Shown here in pieces: positions 32,942-46,400 of a stretch of DNA of 64,000 nucleotides. The notes beneath the pieces are model-generated. The model saw nothing but the letters and a program-made list of their open reading frames with translations. It ran no database searches and was not told the DNA's origin. Each line of letters begins with the position of its first letter. Within the stretch, counting starts at the first letter, position 1. The DNA lies in assembly GCF_026151205.1 (NCBI RefSeq), contig NC_087075.1, forward strand, positions 3,322,359 through 3,386,358, read 5' to 3'. This stretch comes from Bolinopsis microptera (Eukaryota; Ctenophora; Tentaculata; Lobata; Bolinopsidae). The position numbers and the translations under genes are program-made.

Positions 32942-33989
32942 TTAGTTATCGTCGACTATGATTGCAGTGTAAAATTTGTCATATGAATTGTCGACGGTGT
33001 AATTAGGGTCTGTTGTTATAGATGAGAGTAGCTGTTTCTTATACGAATCACTTAAGCTTTTAACATCGGGCAGATTTCGTAGATCTGTTGGAACATTATT
33101 CCAACATTTTGCCCCCAAGTATTGAAAGTTTTTATGTGATGTTGATCTATTAACATATAGGTTGCAGCTTTCGCCGCTCCTACTACCTCCTGATATGTAA
33201 CTAAATTTGTTCATAAAGTTTGTAGGACAATTGTCATGGATGATTCTAAACATATAATTAGACAGATGGAGTTGTCGTCTAAGATGGAGTGGTAACCATT
33301 TCATGTCTCTATAAACATTAAGGCTGCTCTCTGTTTGTGGAACGTTGAGAGCTATTTTGGCTACCTTTTTGTACAGAGTGTCAAGTTCAGCAAGTTTTGT
33401 CTTGCCAGTTCTACAATAGATCGTGTCTAAATAATCGAATTGTGGCAACATGAGTGCATTGGCAAACATTTTCCTATATTTAATGGGTAGCAGTGCTTTG
33501 CTTCTATACATGGCACCAATTCTCTTCATGACCTTCCTAATAATATAATCTACATGGCTTTTGAAGTTTAATTTACTATCTAGAATGAGGCCAAGATATT
33601 TTGTCTCTTTGCACTCCTTGATTGTGAAAGTTACCTCATTACATTCAATGGTTAATTCATCATGTTGATCAACAGAATCAAACAATAGGAATTCAGTCTT
33701 CTTTTCATTGAGTGATAATTTATTTACACTGAGCCATTTAAAGATTGTCATAAGTTCTATTTTCATGTTTATAAATGTGCTTCTGCAGGTTTGATCAAAG
33801 AATAGTGCACCATCATCTGCAAATAGAAAGGGCTTAGATAGGTTACAGGCATAAATGATGTCATTTATGAAGATACTAAATAATATAGGCCCAATGATGC
33901 TTCCTTGTGGTACACCACTCAGAACTTCTAAAAATGAGCTTATTTTGCCATTGATCCTTGTGCATTGATATCTACAAGATAAGAAGTTC
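32942..33989 (-). pseudogene. Second non-LTR element, reverse transcriptase C-terminal half
   Basis: The 3' half of a reverse-transcriptase ORF. Order: FKNFLSCRYQCTRING, SGVPQGSIIGPILFSIFINDI, the catalytic FADDGALFF box, WLSVNKLSLNEKKTEFL, YLGLILDSKLNF, and a C-terminal region with WLPLHLRRQLHLSNYMFRI and YLGAKCWNNVPTDLRNLP. It ends at a stop at 32942. The finger and palm motifs that normally precede (FRP, and the DxxxAFD box) are absent. Upstream the frame is cut by the transposon at 33990-35308. Sequence differs clearly from the intact element at 20956-25247, so this is a different family in the same broad class. The copy is dead. Confidence 0.88.
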
Positions 33990-35308
33990 TTAAAGGATGA
34001 GGGGACCTTAGAAAAAGTTTTTTTCTCGTTCAAATCCTTTTATTACATTAATCGTATAAACCACTTTAGTGAAATCCGCAAAGTTGTATTTCATTTGCGC
34101 GCCGAGATATCCCGCCAAAACAATTTGAACCTGTGACGTCAATTATGTGAGTTGCTCTGATCCGCGCATATAGAAATACAGGTAAAATGAGCGTACGGGC
34201 CGACTAAATTACTAATTAAGAATACATTAACAATTTACGATACTAACGAGCCTATAACCAATGGAGAGGAGACTTTTTATGACCGGTTGAAAAAAGAATT
34301 ATCACCCTACGATAACCATGAGCCGAGATACACCTGAAATAAGATTGAAGTCACACAGAAAGGCATGTAAATAATGTATATTTATAGCTCCCAACGTAAC
34401 ACCTAGCAACTCCCTGTATCGTACCACAGTTGATATATCAACATGTCATATCAACACAACACGGTCCTAATAAAAATGGATCGGGTAGGTATGAAATGCA
34501 TGTCTTCATTCCAGTTGGACACCAAGCAGCAAGCTTTTAAGTTCTAACTCACTATGTGACACTACTTATAAGGTAAGCAAGATTTGCAACTATTACACCA
34601 AGCAATATAATATTATACCAAGCATAGCAGACGAACACATCCACATTCGTTACGCTTTACACTCAAGTCACAGCAAACTAAAACGGTAAATTATAAATGA
34701 GTGTACAACTAAAGGCCGGTACACGCTCAGTGTCAAACCGCACGTGCGCACTCAGATAGGACTAGAGGCGCCAAGGGCCAGCTAGTTAAATGTATTCTAC
34801 TACATCATACATTCAATCGTTTTTTAGATCTTCTGTGGCAGCGCTTTTTAATTGTGTCCATATCGGGTTTCAAACAAGTCAAAACAAAATAGCAGTTTGT
34901 GGTTTAGTTAGCGGATGCTACTTATCTTAGCTATTTATAAATAGAAATACCTACTACAACTACAAGAAAGCCTTTCTGAGTTACATTTAACTATTAAAGA
35001 GAATTATTCGTAACTTAGACTAATTCAGTGCAACCAAAGATACCGCTCTCGCAAACGCCAAAGGTAACACGACGTAATTAAATCAGAACAGAACAAAATG
35101 TTGACACGAGCAAAGGGTGCGCGCGCACGTTGGTCTTAACACATAAGTGACGTCACAGCCCAAAATTGCTATCAGCCAATAGGAGCGCGGCGTGATATTG
35201 CACGAATTATCGATTTCACAGTCCGGCGTATTTTTTGATTCTACACACTTTCACAGGACTTAAACGCGAATATTTGGAAGTAAATTCTAAGGTCCCCTCA
35301 TCCTTTAA
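33990..35308. mobile_element. 1.3 kb terminal-inverted-repeat transposon inside the retroelement
   Basis: The left end TTAAAGGATGAGGGGACCTT (plus AGAA) at 33990-34013 is an exact inverse of 35285-35308. It is flanked on both sides by the same hexamer AAGTTC (33984-33989 and 35309-35314), as expected of a target duplication. Deeper in, both ends share diverged inverted sequence around CTGTGACGTCA and TTATGTG (near 34131 and 35152). The 1,319 bp interior has no transposase ORF, so it is non-autonomous. The superfamily is not assigned. One caveat is that the same hexamer could be microhomology at the retroelement's deletion point. Confidence 0.75.
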
Positions 35309-36165
35309 AAGTTCAGTAGAAGGTTTATGTATGAACTTTTCATGCCTTTCTATGGTCTTGCAAGGGAAGAAGGTTGCATATGCCTGTTCAATATGATGAC
35401 AAAGGCCAGCAGTGATAGCTTCAACATCTGTACTTTCCAATAGTGGACTGTAATCAGAACAGGTATCTAGATAGTCTAAGAATTGTTTAACATTACGTTT
35501 ACAATGATTTCTAATTTCAACCTTTTCAAATTTAGGAGCTATAGGTACTTTACAATCTATCTCACACATAATAGCTTGATGATCCCCAATACGTTCATCA
35601 AGAACAGAAGATTGAACAAAATCTGCATAACAGTTAGTGAATATTACATCAATAGTAGTCTGGGTAAAATTGTCTCCACGTTTAGCAACTCTAGTTATCC
35701 CTTGAATGGTTTGAACTAGATTGTAACATCTCAAGGTCATATCTAATTTTTTGTACTGGGTGGATGAGATATTATTCTGGTCAATGTTTATATCCCCAAT
35801 CCAGATAACCTTTTTCCCATTCAATTTTTTCATGCAAAAATGAATGTACTCAATAAAGTTATCAACACTGCAATAATTTCCAGAGCGATAGAAGCAGCAA
35901 ACATTGATCTTGCTATTCTTAAGCTTCACCCATAATGTTTCAATGTTATCAAGCTTACTATCCATAACTAATTCTGTGTAAGCTAGTTTTTTGTTTATCA
36001 TTAAGCCACAACCACCCCTAGAACTGTTTGGCCTGTCGCATCGCATAAGGTTGAAGGAGGAAGGAATATTTATGGTGTCTGTGTCAATAGTATCATTAAG
36101 ATTCATCTCATTTAGGGAAAGTATGTCTAATTTATGATCTCTAATAGATAGAGATAGAATAAATA
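35309..36165 (-). pseudogene. Second non-LTR element, endonuclease portion
   Basis: An apurinic-type endonuclease fragment. The readable frame starts near 36165 (SIRDHKLDILSLNE, before the first ATG at 36106). It continues with RCDRPNSSRGGCGLMI, the WIGDINID catalytic segment, TTIDVIFTN and the RIGDHQAIMCEI catalytic histidine segment. It then enters the linker (HEKFIHKPSTEL) and is cut at 35309. The extreme N-terminus (the NARSL-type start) is missing and replaced by another retroelement fragment. Together with 32942-33989 it forms one broken element lacking the first half of the reverse transcriptase. Confidence 0.88.
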
Positions 36166-36194
36166 TGATAGCTGAATCTCACGTTTGGTGTCCA

Positions 36195-37045
36195 CCTTCT
36201 TTCCTCGGTACCCTCGTTGAGCAATCAGAGTTGTTCTCAACATTGCAAATCTTATCCTTGTTCTTACATGTCTTACTACATCACAGTACCTCTCCTTCCT
36301 TTTTCTTGCAATGAGGTCTGCTACTCTGTTGACAAACTGCTTACACTCTTTAGACATTCCTCCAGATTTGAGGAATACAGCCGGGGTGAAAGTAGCCTTC
36401 TCTACATTCAACACTCTCTCCAAGTACTCGTCCTTCTTCTCCTTCTCGTTCTTTTCGTATACTTCTTGAAGAGTTTTTGTCCTGTTTGATAATCAATTGG
36501 GGTGTGAAACCCTTATGTCAAGAAAGGTCTTATCAAATGGAGTCCAAACTCCTCTAGCAGATACATCAAGCCGAGCTTGGTCACCTGTTATAGTCTTGGG
36601 GTTGAGGCAGTCACCCTCATTTACCTTCTAGTTCTGTAGCTGGGGTTCAACTTTTACATCATGACATACCTCACGAAGGAGATTTGCCATTGTGTCTCTG
36701 TTGTTGTGGGTCATTATCACGAAGCCCCCTAGCTTACGGGTGAGAAGGTGGTCAAGATCACTTGTTTTCCCACATCGACAGGTGATGGGAGTGTTTGGTA
36801 TCCACCAGCTGTAGCGTAAGCAGACACTGTCACGAAACTCCTCTTTGTTCAGAGTGTAGCCATACTGCTGAAGTGGCAATGTGTTAAGCCAACTGGACGC
36901 TCCCTTTTCTCTTGCTGCTAGTAATGCTCTCTTTAGAGGAGGTGCCACATCTTTCAGCTATAGCATTAAACTTGGCTCGGAATTCTTCAATGTTTTGATC
37001 ATTTCTTTCCCCGATTTGGTGAGGTTACTGGATGCAGTGTACCTA
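36195..37045 (-). pseudogene. Decayed C-terminal domain of an invertebrate RT-type element
   Basis: One reading frame from about 37045 to 36195 is interrupted by three stops, at 36958-36960 (TAG), 36628-36630 (TAG) and 36493-36495 (TGA). In order it shows YTASSNLTKSGKE, APPLKRALLAAREKGASSWL, LRYSWW, a zinc-like cluster CRCGKTSDLDHLL, THNNRDTMANLLREVCHDV, then DQARLDVSARGVW with FDKTFLDIRV, and FTPAVFLKSGGMSKECKQF, RTRIRFAMLRTTLIAQRG. From memory, this arrangement recurs in uncharacterised sponge and cnidarian retroelement-like proteins. The RLDV...FLDIRV pair could be a PD-(D/E)XK nuclease core, which is inference. It abuts the endonuclease fragment of the second non-LTR element. Confidence 0.7.
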
Positions 37046-37290
37046 ACATTTCAGTTTAATTATTAATTTTTAGAAATATCCTTGATAATGTGTGATGATT
37101 TGATTGGAAACTTTCATCAAACGAAAGTTGTGTCATTATTATTCGACTCGATTTGATTTTTAAATATTTCCCCTTAAAATGTGTATGGAAAATGTCCCTA
37201 CAATCTTCAATATCCTTTGAAAAAACAAGTAATTGTTGTCAAAAATTGAAATTTATTTGATTTATTGTGACCATCAAATATTTAGGTAGG

Positions 37291-37457
37291 ATGGGTGCCG
37301 ACAAGGTAGACAAGGTAGACAGAGAACACAGGGGCATCCCTCAGGCAGTCTTTCTTGAAGATGTGGACAGTTACATGTCATCCACTACCCCTGAAAAGAA
37401 TGCAGCTGCAGTACTCAAAGATTTTGATGAACAACTCCAAAAGTACAAATACATGGA
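37291..37457 (+). CDS. VBP1: Prefoldin subunit 3 (VBP1), first exon, truncated
   Basis: Encodes the N-terminus of prefoldin subunit 3 (VHL-binding protein 1), part of the six-subunit cytosolic chaperone that hands unfolded actin and tubulin to the CCT chaperonin. The peptide from ATG 37291 contains HRGIPQAVFLEDVDSYM and VLKDFDEQLQKYKYME, which match the conserved start of the family. The first coiled-coil helix begins there. The family usually runs about 190 residues, but only about 56 are present. At 37457 the sequence changes without a splice donor into the middle of the tandem-repeat intron, so the gene is cut by a misassembly or insertion. A TTTAG acceptor-like site precedes the ATG. An upstream in-frame non-ATG extension is not needed. 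No other VBP1 exon was seen in the window. Confidence 0.85.
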
Positions 37458-40400
37458 ATCCCATCACAGATGTTCGAAAGGAATTCCTGTGAATGAAATG
37501 CAACTATTGTTATGAACTACACCCGCACACACTTTGACACTTATCCCAATATTCAAATAAAGCGAACCATCCTAAAAGGGGTACTTCGAAATCATTAAAA
37601 CTGATTGCCAGACGGCTGAAACTTGCAGTCTATAAAATACTTGACTAAACTCGACTATTACTTGATGATGATTGTGTTGGTGGCCAGTATCTGGAATCAA
37701 GTTCAAGTGGCTGTCAAGCCTGTCCGGCAGATCAATGAGAGTTTAGCAGCAAAACCGCTGACTTCTTCTGCACAGCATGTCCAGCTGACATAGAGGTAGC
37801 TCTGGTATCAGGAACACAAGAAAGTGACTGCACTGGAGTAGTTGTTTGTTTCCTAAAAATTGGGGGGAACGAAGGGTTTCATCGATCAATTTATTTTAAT
37901 CTTGATTGACAATAATGGTGCGAATAAACATAGAATGAAAATACTGAGCAACAAGCAAGTTTAGTTAATTTGTAAAATAATTGGTATTACTATACGTTTA
38001 GGAGGTCCCATCACAAGATGCTCGAAGAATTCCTGTATGAATGAATGACAACTATTGTAATCATGAACACCACCCGCACACACTTTGTCACTTATCCATA
38101 ATATTCAAATAAAAGCGAACCATCCTAAAAGGGTACTTCGAATCTTAAACTGCTTGGCCCAGCGGCCTGTAACTTGCAGTTCTATAAATTACTTGACTAA
38201 ACTCGACCTTATACTTGCAGAAGATTGTGTTGCGGGCAGTTATCTGGATCAGTCAAGTGGCTGTCAAGCCTGTCCGGCGATTCAATGGAGTTTGCAGCAA
38301 ACGCAGCTTCTACTGCACGGCATTGTTCCAGCGACAAAGAGGTAGACCTCTGGATCTGGAACACAAGAAAGTGCTGCTCTTTGTGTAAGTTGTGTTTTCT
38401 TAAAAATTGGAGGGACGAGGGGGTATCTGATAATTTATGTTAATCTTAGAATATGCAATAATGTGTGCGATTAAACATAGACTGATATTTCTGTACGTCA
38501 ACAAGCAAAGTTTAGTATTTGTACAATATATTGGTATTACTATACGTTTATGAGGTCCCATTCACAGATGCTCGAAAAGGAGTTCCTGTGATTGATGCAA
38601 ACTATTGTGTTGACCACACCGCACACACTTTGCCACTTATCCAATATTCAATTAAAAGCGAAATCCCTAAAAGGGTACTTCGAATCAAACTGCTTGCCAG
38701 CGCTGAACTTGCAGTTCTATTAAATACTTGATAATCTCGTCTATACTTGCAGAAGATTGGTTGCGGGCCAGTATCTGGATCAGTTCAAGTGGCTGTCAAG
38801 CCTGTACGGCGATCAATGTGAGTTTAGCAGAAACGCAGCTTCTACCTTGCACGGCATGTCCAGCTGATCAAGAGGTAGCCTCTGGATAGGAACACAAGAA
38901 AGTGACTTGCACATGGAGTAAGGTTGTTGTTTTTTTTCTTTAAAATTGGAGGACCGAAGGGGTTTCATCCTGAAATTTATTGTTAAATTCTAGAATGAAT
39001 AATGTGTGCGAATAAATCATAGACTCTGAAATACTGACGTCAACAGCAAAGTTTAGTATTTGTACATTAATTGGGTATTACTATTCGTTTATGAGGTCCA
39101 TCCAGGGCTCGAAAGGAATTGCTGTGATCTGAAATGCAAACTATTGTTTATGAACACCACCCGCCACAATTTGACACTTATACAATATCAAATAAAAGCG
39201 AACCATCCCTAAAAGGGTACTTCGAATCTTAGACTGCTTGCCTGCGGCTGAAACTTGCAGTTCTTTAAATACTTGGACTAACTCGACTATACTTGAGATG
39301 ATTGTGTTGCGGGCCAGTATCTGACAGTCAAGTGGCTGTTCAAGCCTGTCCGGCCAGATCAATGGGAGTTTAGACAGCATAACGAGCTTCTACCTGCACG
39401 CATGTCCAGCTGACAAGAGGGAGCCTCTGGATCAGAACACAAGAAAGTGACTGCACATGGAGTAAGTTGTTGTTTTCTAAAATTTGGGAGGGACCGAAGG
39501 GGTTCATCATGAAATTTATGTTATTTCTTAGAAAATGCAATAATGTGTGCGAATAAAAGTAGACTGAAATTACTGACGGCAACAAGCAAAGTTTTAGTAT
39601 TTGTACAAATAATGGTATTACTATACGTTTATGAGGTCCCATCAAGATTGCTCGAATGGAATTCCTGTGAATGAAAATGCAAACTATTGTATATGAACAC
39701 CCACCCGCACACACTTTGACACTTATCCAATATTAAATAAAAAGCGAAACCATCCTAAAAGGGTTACTTCGAATCTTAAACTGCTTGCCAGCGGCCGATA
39801 CTAGCAGTTCTATAAATACTTGACTAAACTCGACTATACTTGCAGAAAGATTGTGTTGCGGGCCCAGTTCTGGATCTGGGGGGGTCCCCAAAAGTGGTGT
39901 CAAGCCTGTCCGCAGATCAATGGAGTTTAGCAGCAAAAAAACCGCCAGCTTCTACCTTCACGGCATGTCCAGTGACAAAGCGGGTAGACTCTGGATCAGG
40001 AACACAAGAAAGTTGACTGCACATGGAGTAATTGTTGTTTCTAAAAATTGGAGGGACCGAAGGGTTCTTCCTGAAATTTATGTTAATCTTAGAAATGCAA
40101 TATGTGTGCGAATAAAATAGACTGAAAATACTGACGTCAACAAGCAAAGTTTAGTATTTGTTACAATAATTGTATTACTATACGTTTATGAGGGGTCCCA
40201 TCACAGATGCTCGAAAGGAAATCCTGTGAATGAAATGCAACTTTGTATATGAACACCACCGCTACACCACTTTTGACCACTTATCTTATTCAAATAAAAG
40301 GAACCATCCTAAAAGGGTACTTCGAAGCTTAAAACTGCTTGCCAGCGGCTGAAACTTGCACGTTCTATAAATACTTGGACCTACACTCGGACTATACTTG

Positions 40401-43400
40401 CAGAAGATTGTGTTGCGGGCCAGTATCTGGATCGGTCAAGTGGCTGTCAAGCCTGTCGGCAGATCAATGGAGTTTAGCAGCAAACGCAGTTCTACCTGCA
40501 CGGCATGTCCAGCTGAAAAGAGGTAGCCTCTGGATCAGGAACACATGTAAGTGACTGCACATGGTGTAAAGTTGTTGGTTTCCTAAAATATTGGAGGGAC
40601 CGAAGGGGTTCATCCTGGAATATTTATGTTTATCTTAGAAATGCTATAAATTGTGCGATTAACATAGACTGAAATACTGACGTCAACAAGCAATGTTTAG
40701 TATTTGGACAATAATTGGTATTACTATACGGTTATGATGTCCCATCACAGATGCTCGAAGGAATTCCTGTGATTTGAATGCAACTATTGTATATGAACAC
40801 CACGCACTCACTTTGACACTATCCAACTATTCCAAATAAAAGCGAACCCACCCTAAATGGGTTACTTTCGAAAAAATCTTAAACTGCTTGCCAGGCGGCT
40901 GAACTTGCAGTTCTTTAATTAACCTTGACTTAAACTCGACTATTACTTGCAGGTGATTGTGTGGGGACAGTATCTGGATCAGTCTGAGGTGGCTGTCAAG
41001 CTGTTCCCGCAGATCAATGGAGTTTAGCAGCAACGCAGCTTTACCTGCACGGCATGTCCAGCTGACAAAGTGGTAGCCTCTGGATCAGGAACACAAGGAA
41101 AGTGATGCACATGGAGTAAGTTGTTGTTCCTAAAAATTGGAGGGACGAAGGGGTTCATCTGAAAATTTATGGTAATCTTAGAAAGGCTAATATGTGTGCG
41201 ATAAACATAGACTGATTACTGGGACGTCAACAAGCAAAGTTTAGTTTTGTACATAATTGTATTACTATACGTTATGAGGTCCCATCACAGATGATCGAAA
41301 GGAATTCATCGTGGAATGAAATGCATCTATTGTATATATGAAACACCACCGCACACACTTGAACACTTATCCAATATTCAAATAAAAAGCGAACCACCTA
41401 AAAGGTACTTCGAATTCCTTAAAACTGCTCTTGCCAGCGGCTGAAACTTGCAGTTCTATAAATACTTGACTAAACTCGACTATACTGCAGTAGATTGTGT
41501 TGCGGGCCAGTATCTGGATCAGTCAAGTGGCTGTCAAGCCTGTCCGGCCAGATCAATGGGAGTTTAGCAATGCAAAACGCAGCTTCTTACTGCACGGCAT
41601 GTCAGCTGGACAAAGAGGTAGCCTCTGGATCAGATCACAAAGAAGTGATGCACTTGGAGTAAGTTGTTGTTTCTTAAAAATTGGAGGGACCGAAGGGGTT
41701 CATCTGATATTTATGTTAATCTTAGACATGCAATATGTGTGCGAATAAAATAGGACTGAAATATGACGTCAACAAGCAAAGTTTAGTATTTGTACAATAA
41801 TGGTATATTACTTATACGTTTATGAAGTACCATCAACAGATGATCGAAGGAATTCCTGTGAATGAAATGCAACTATTGTATATGAACCCACCCGCACACC
41901 ACTTTGACACTTATCCTATATTACATATAAAAGCGAACCATCCTAAAAGGGTACTTCGAATCTTAAACTGCTTGCCAGCGGCTGAAACTTGCGAGTTCTA
42001 TAATTTCTGCTAAACTGACTATTACTTGCAGAATTTGTTTGTTGCGGGCCAGTATCTGGATCAGTCAAGTGGCTGTAGAAAGCCTGTCGGCAGATCATGG
42101 AGTTTAGCAGCAAACGCCGCTTTCTCCTGCACTGCATGTCCTAAAGCTGTACAAGAGGTTAGCCTTGGATCAGGAACACTAGAAAGTGGATGCACATGGA
42201 GTTTGTTGTTGTTTCCAAAAAAATTGGAGGGGGAACGAAGGGGTTCATCCTTGAAATTTATGTTTAATCTTAGAAATGCAATAATGTGTGCGAATTAACA
42301 TTAGACTGAAATACTGAACGTCAACAAGCAAAGTTTAGTATTTTGTACAATAATTGGTATTTACTTTACGTTTATGAGGTCCATCTCAGATGCTCGAAAG
42401 AATTCCTGTGAATGAATGCAACTATTGTTTATGAACACCACCGCACACAATTTGGACACTTATCCAATATTCAAAATAAGCGATACCATCCCTAAAAGGG
42501 TACTTCGAATCTTAAACTGCATGCCAGCGGCTTGAAACTTGCCTGTTCTATAAATACTTGACTAAACTGAATATTACTTGCAGAAGATTGTGTTGCGGGC
42601 AGTATCTGGATCAGTCAAGTGGCTGTCAAGCCTGTCGGCAGATAATTGGAAGTTTGCAGCAAAACGCGCTTCTACCTGCACGGCTGGTCCAGACTGACAA
42701 AGAGGTAGCCCTCTGGAATCAGGAAAACACAAGAAAGTGACTGCACTTGGAGGTAGTGTTGTTTCCTAAAAAATTGGAGGGACCGAAGGGGTTCATCTGA
42801 AATTTTATGTTAATCTTAGAAATGCAATAATGTGTGCGATAAAACATAGACCTGAAAATACTGACGTAAACAGCAAAGTTTAGTATTTGTACATAATTAG
42901 GTATTACTATACGTTTATGAGGTCCCATCACAGATGCTCGAAAGGATTCCTGTGAATGAAAATGCAACTTATTGTATATGAACACACCGCACACCCCACC
43001 TTTGACACTTATCCAAAATTCAAATAAAAGCGACAACCATCCCTTAAAGGGTACTTCGAATCTCTTAAACTGCTTGCCAGCGGCTGAAACTTGCTGTTCT
43101 ATAAATACTTGACTAACTCGGGAATATAATTGCCAGAAGATTGTGTTGGGGCCAGTATCTGGATCAGTCAACATGGCTGGTCAAGACTGTCCGGGCAGAT
43201 CAATGGAGTTTAAGCAGCAAAAGCCAGCTTCTACCTGCACGGCATGTCCAGCTGATCAAAGAGTAGACCTCTGGATCTGGAACACAAGAAAGTGACGCAC
43301 ATGGGTAAGTTGTTGTTTCCTAAAAAATTCGGAGGGACCGAAGGGGTTCCTCCTGAAAAATTTTTTGTTATTCTTAGATATGCAATAATTGTGTGCGAAT

Positions 43401-46400
43401 AAAAATAGGACTGAAATATGACTCAAACAAGCAATGTTTAGTTTTTGTACAATAATTGGTATTAATATACGTTTATGATGGTCCCTTCACAGATGCTCGA
43501 AGGAATTCCTGTGAATGTAATGCAACTATTGTATTTGAACACCACCCGCACATACTTTGACACTTATCTAATATTCAAATAAAAGCGAACCATTCCCTAA
43601 AAGGGTATAATTCGAATCTTAAAACTGCTTGCCAGCGGCTGACTTGCAGTTCAATATAATACTGGACTAAACTCGACTAGACTTGCAGAAGATTGTGTTG
43701 CGGGCCAGTATCTGGATCGTTCAATGGCATGTCAAGCCTGTCCGGGGCAGATCAATGGAGTTTGCAGCTACGCAGCTTATACCTGCACGGCAATGTCAGC
43801 TGACAAAGAGGTATGCTCTGGATCAGGACACAAGAAAGTGTACTGCACATGAGGTAAGTTGTTTGTTTCTAAAAATTGGGAGGGACGAAGGGGTTTTCAT
43901 CCTGAAATTTAGTTAATCTTAGAAATTGCATTTAATGTGTTGCGATAACTAGACTGAAATACTGACGTCAACAAGCAAGTTTAGTATTTGTACTATAATT
44001 GGTATTACTATACGTTATGAGGTCCCTTCAACAGATGCTCGAAAAGGAGTCCTGTGAATGAATCAACTAATGTATATGAAACCCCACCCGCACACTCTTT
44101 GGGACACTTATCCAATATTCAAATAAATGCCGAACCATCCCTAAAAGGGTTCTTCGAATCTTAAACTGTTGCCAGCGGCTGATACTTGCAGTTCTATAAA
44201 TACGTGACTAACTCGACTATACTGCAGAAGATTGTTGTTGGAGGGCCTGTATCTGGATTCAGGTCAAGTGGCGGTCAAGCCTGTCCGGCTAGATCAATGG
44301 AGTTTAGCAGCAAACGCTGCTTTACCGCACGGAATGTCCAGCTGACAAAGAGGTAGCCTCTGGATCAGGAACACTAGAAAGTGACTGCACATCGGTAAGT
44401 TGTTAGTTTCTAAAAATTGGAGGGACCGAAGGGGTTCATCCTGAAATTTATGTTAATCTTAGAAATGCAATAATGTGTGCGAATATACATAGACTGAAAT
44501 ACTGACGTCAACAAGCAAAGTTTAGTATTTGTACAATAATTGGTATTACTATACGTTTATTGAGGTCCCATCACAGATTCTCGAAAGAAATTCTTGTGAA
44601 TGAAATGCAACTTGGTATATGAACACCACCGCTACACACTTTGACACTTATCAATATTCAAATAAAAGCGAACCATACTCTAAAAGGGTACTTCGAATCT
44701 AAACTGCTCTGCAGCGCTGAAAACTTGCAGTTCTATAATACTTGACTAAACTCGACTATACTTGCAAGAAGATCAGTGTTAGCGGGCCAGTTTCTGGATC
44801 AGTCAAGTGGCTGTTCAAGGCCTGTTCCGGCAGATCAATGGTGTTTAGCAGCAAAACGACAGCTTCTACCTTTGCCGGCATGTCCAGCTGACAAAAGAGT
44901 TTTGCCTCTGGATCAGGAACACCACTAGAAAGTGACTGCACATGGGTATGGTTGTTTTTCCTAAAAATTGGAGAGGGACCGGAAAGGGGTTCATCCTGAA
45001 ATTTATGTTAATCTTAGAAATTGCAATAAGGTGTGCGAATAAACATAGACTGAAATTCTGACGTCAAACAAGCAAAGTTTAGTATTTGTACAATATTTGG
45101 TATCTACTATAAGTTTATGAGGTCCCATCACTGATGCTCGAAAGGAATTCCTGGAATGAAATGCAACTATTGTATATGAACACCACCCGCACACACTTTG
45201 GTCACTTATCAATATTCAAATAATAGCGAAACCATCCCTAAAAGGGTACTTCGAATCTTTAAACTGCTTGCCAGCGGCTGAAACTTGCAGTTTCTATATA
45301 TACTTGAACTTAACTCGACTATATTGGCAGAAGATTTGTGTTGCGGGCCTGCCAGTATCTGGATCAGTCAGTGCTGTCAAGCCCTGTCCGGCATGATCAT
45401 GGAGTTTAGCAGCAAACGCGCTTCTACCTGCCACCGGCATTCAGCTGACCAAAAAGAGGTAGCCTCTGAGATCGGAACACAAGAAAGTACTGCACATGGA
45501 GTAAGTTGTTGTTTCCTAAAAATTGGTGGGACCGAAGGGGTTCATCCTGAAATTTATGTTAATCTTAGAAAGCATTTAATGTGTGGGAATAAAACTTAGA
45601 CTGTAATACTGACGTCAACAAGCAAAAGTTTTGTATTTGTACAATTAATTGGTATTCTAACGTATATGAGGTCCCTTCACATGTGCTCGAAAGGAATTCC
45701 TGTGATTGAAATGCAAACTATTGTTTATGAACACCACCCGCACACACCGTTGGACACTTATCAATATTCAAATAAAAGCGAACACATCCCTAAAAGGTAC
45801 TTCGAATCTTAAACTGCTTGCAGCGGCTGAAACTTGCAGGTTCTCATAAATTCTTGCGATAACTGACTATACTTGCAGAAGAATTGATGTTGCGGGCCAG
45901 TATATGGTTCAGTCAAGTGGCTGTCAAGCCTGTCGGCAGATCTAATGGCGTTTAGCAGCAAACGTGTTCTACCTGCACGGCATGTCCAGCGACAAAGAGT
46001 AGCCTTCTGGATCAGGAAACAAGAAAGTGACTGCACATGGAGTAAGTTGTTGTTTCCTAAAAATTGGAGGACCGAGGGGTTCATCCGGAAATTTAATGTT
46101 ATCTTTGATATGCAAATAATGTGTCGTAATAAAACATAGATGATAAATATGACGTCAACAAGCAAAGTTTAGTATTTGTATCATAATGGTATTACTATAC
46201 GTTTATGAGGGTCCATCACAGGTTGCTCGAAAGGATTCCTGTGAATGAAATGCAAACTATTGTATAATGAACACATCCCGCACACACTTTATGCACTTAT
46301 CCAATATTCAAATAAAGCGAACCATCCCTAAAAGGTTACTTCGATCTTAAACTGCTGCCTGCGGCTGATAACCTTGCAGTTCTATAAATACTTGACTAAA

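Noticed and set aside
33990..35308. Interpretation as an intron of the second non-LTR element
   Set aside because: Its ends are exact inverted repeats with a flanking direct hexamer, not GT-AG, and the joined frames do not restore the missing reverse-transcriptase motifs.
37501..38160. tRNA-like B box in the repeat intron (GGGTACTTCGAATCTTAA)
   Set aside because: It lacks a matching A box and cannot fold as a cloverleaf by inspection.
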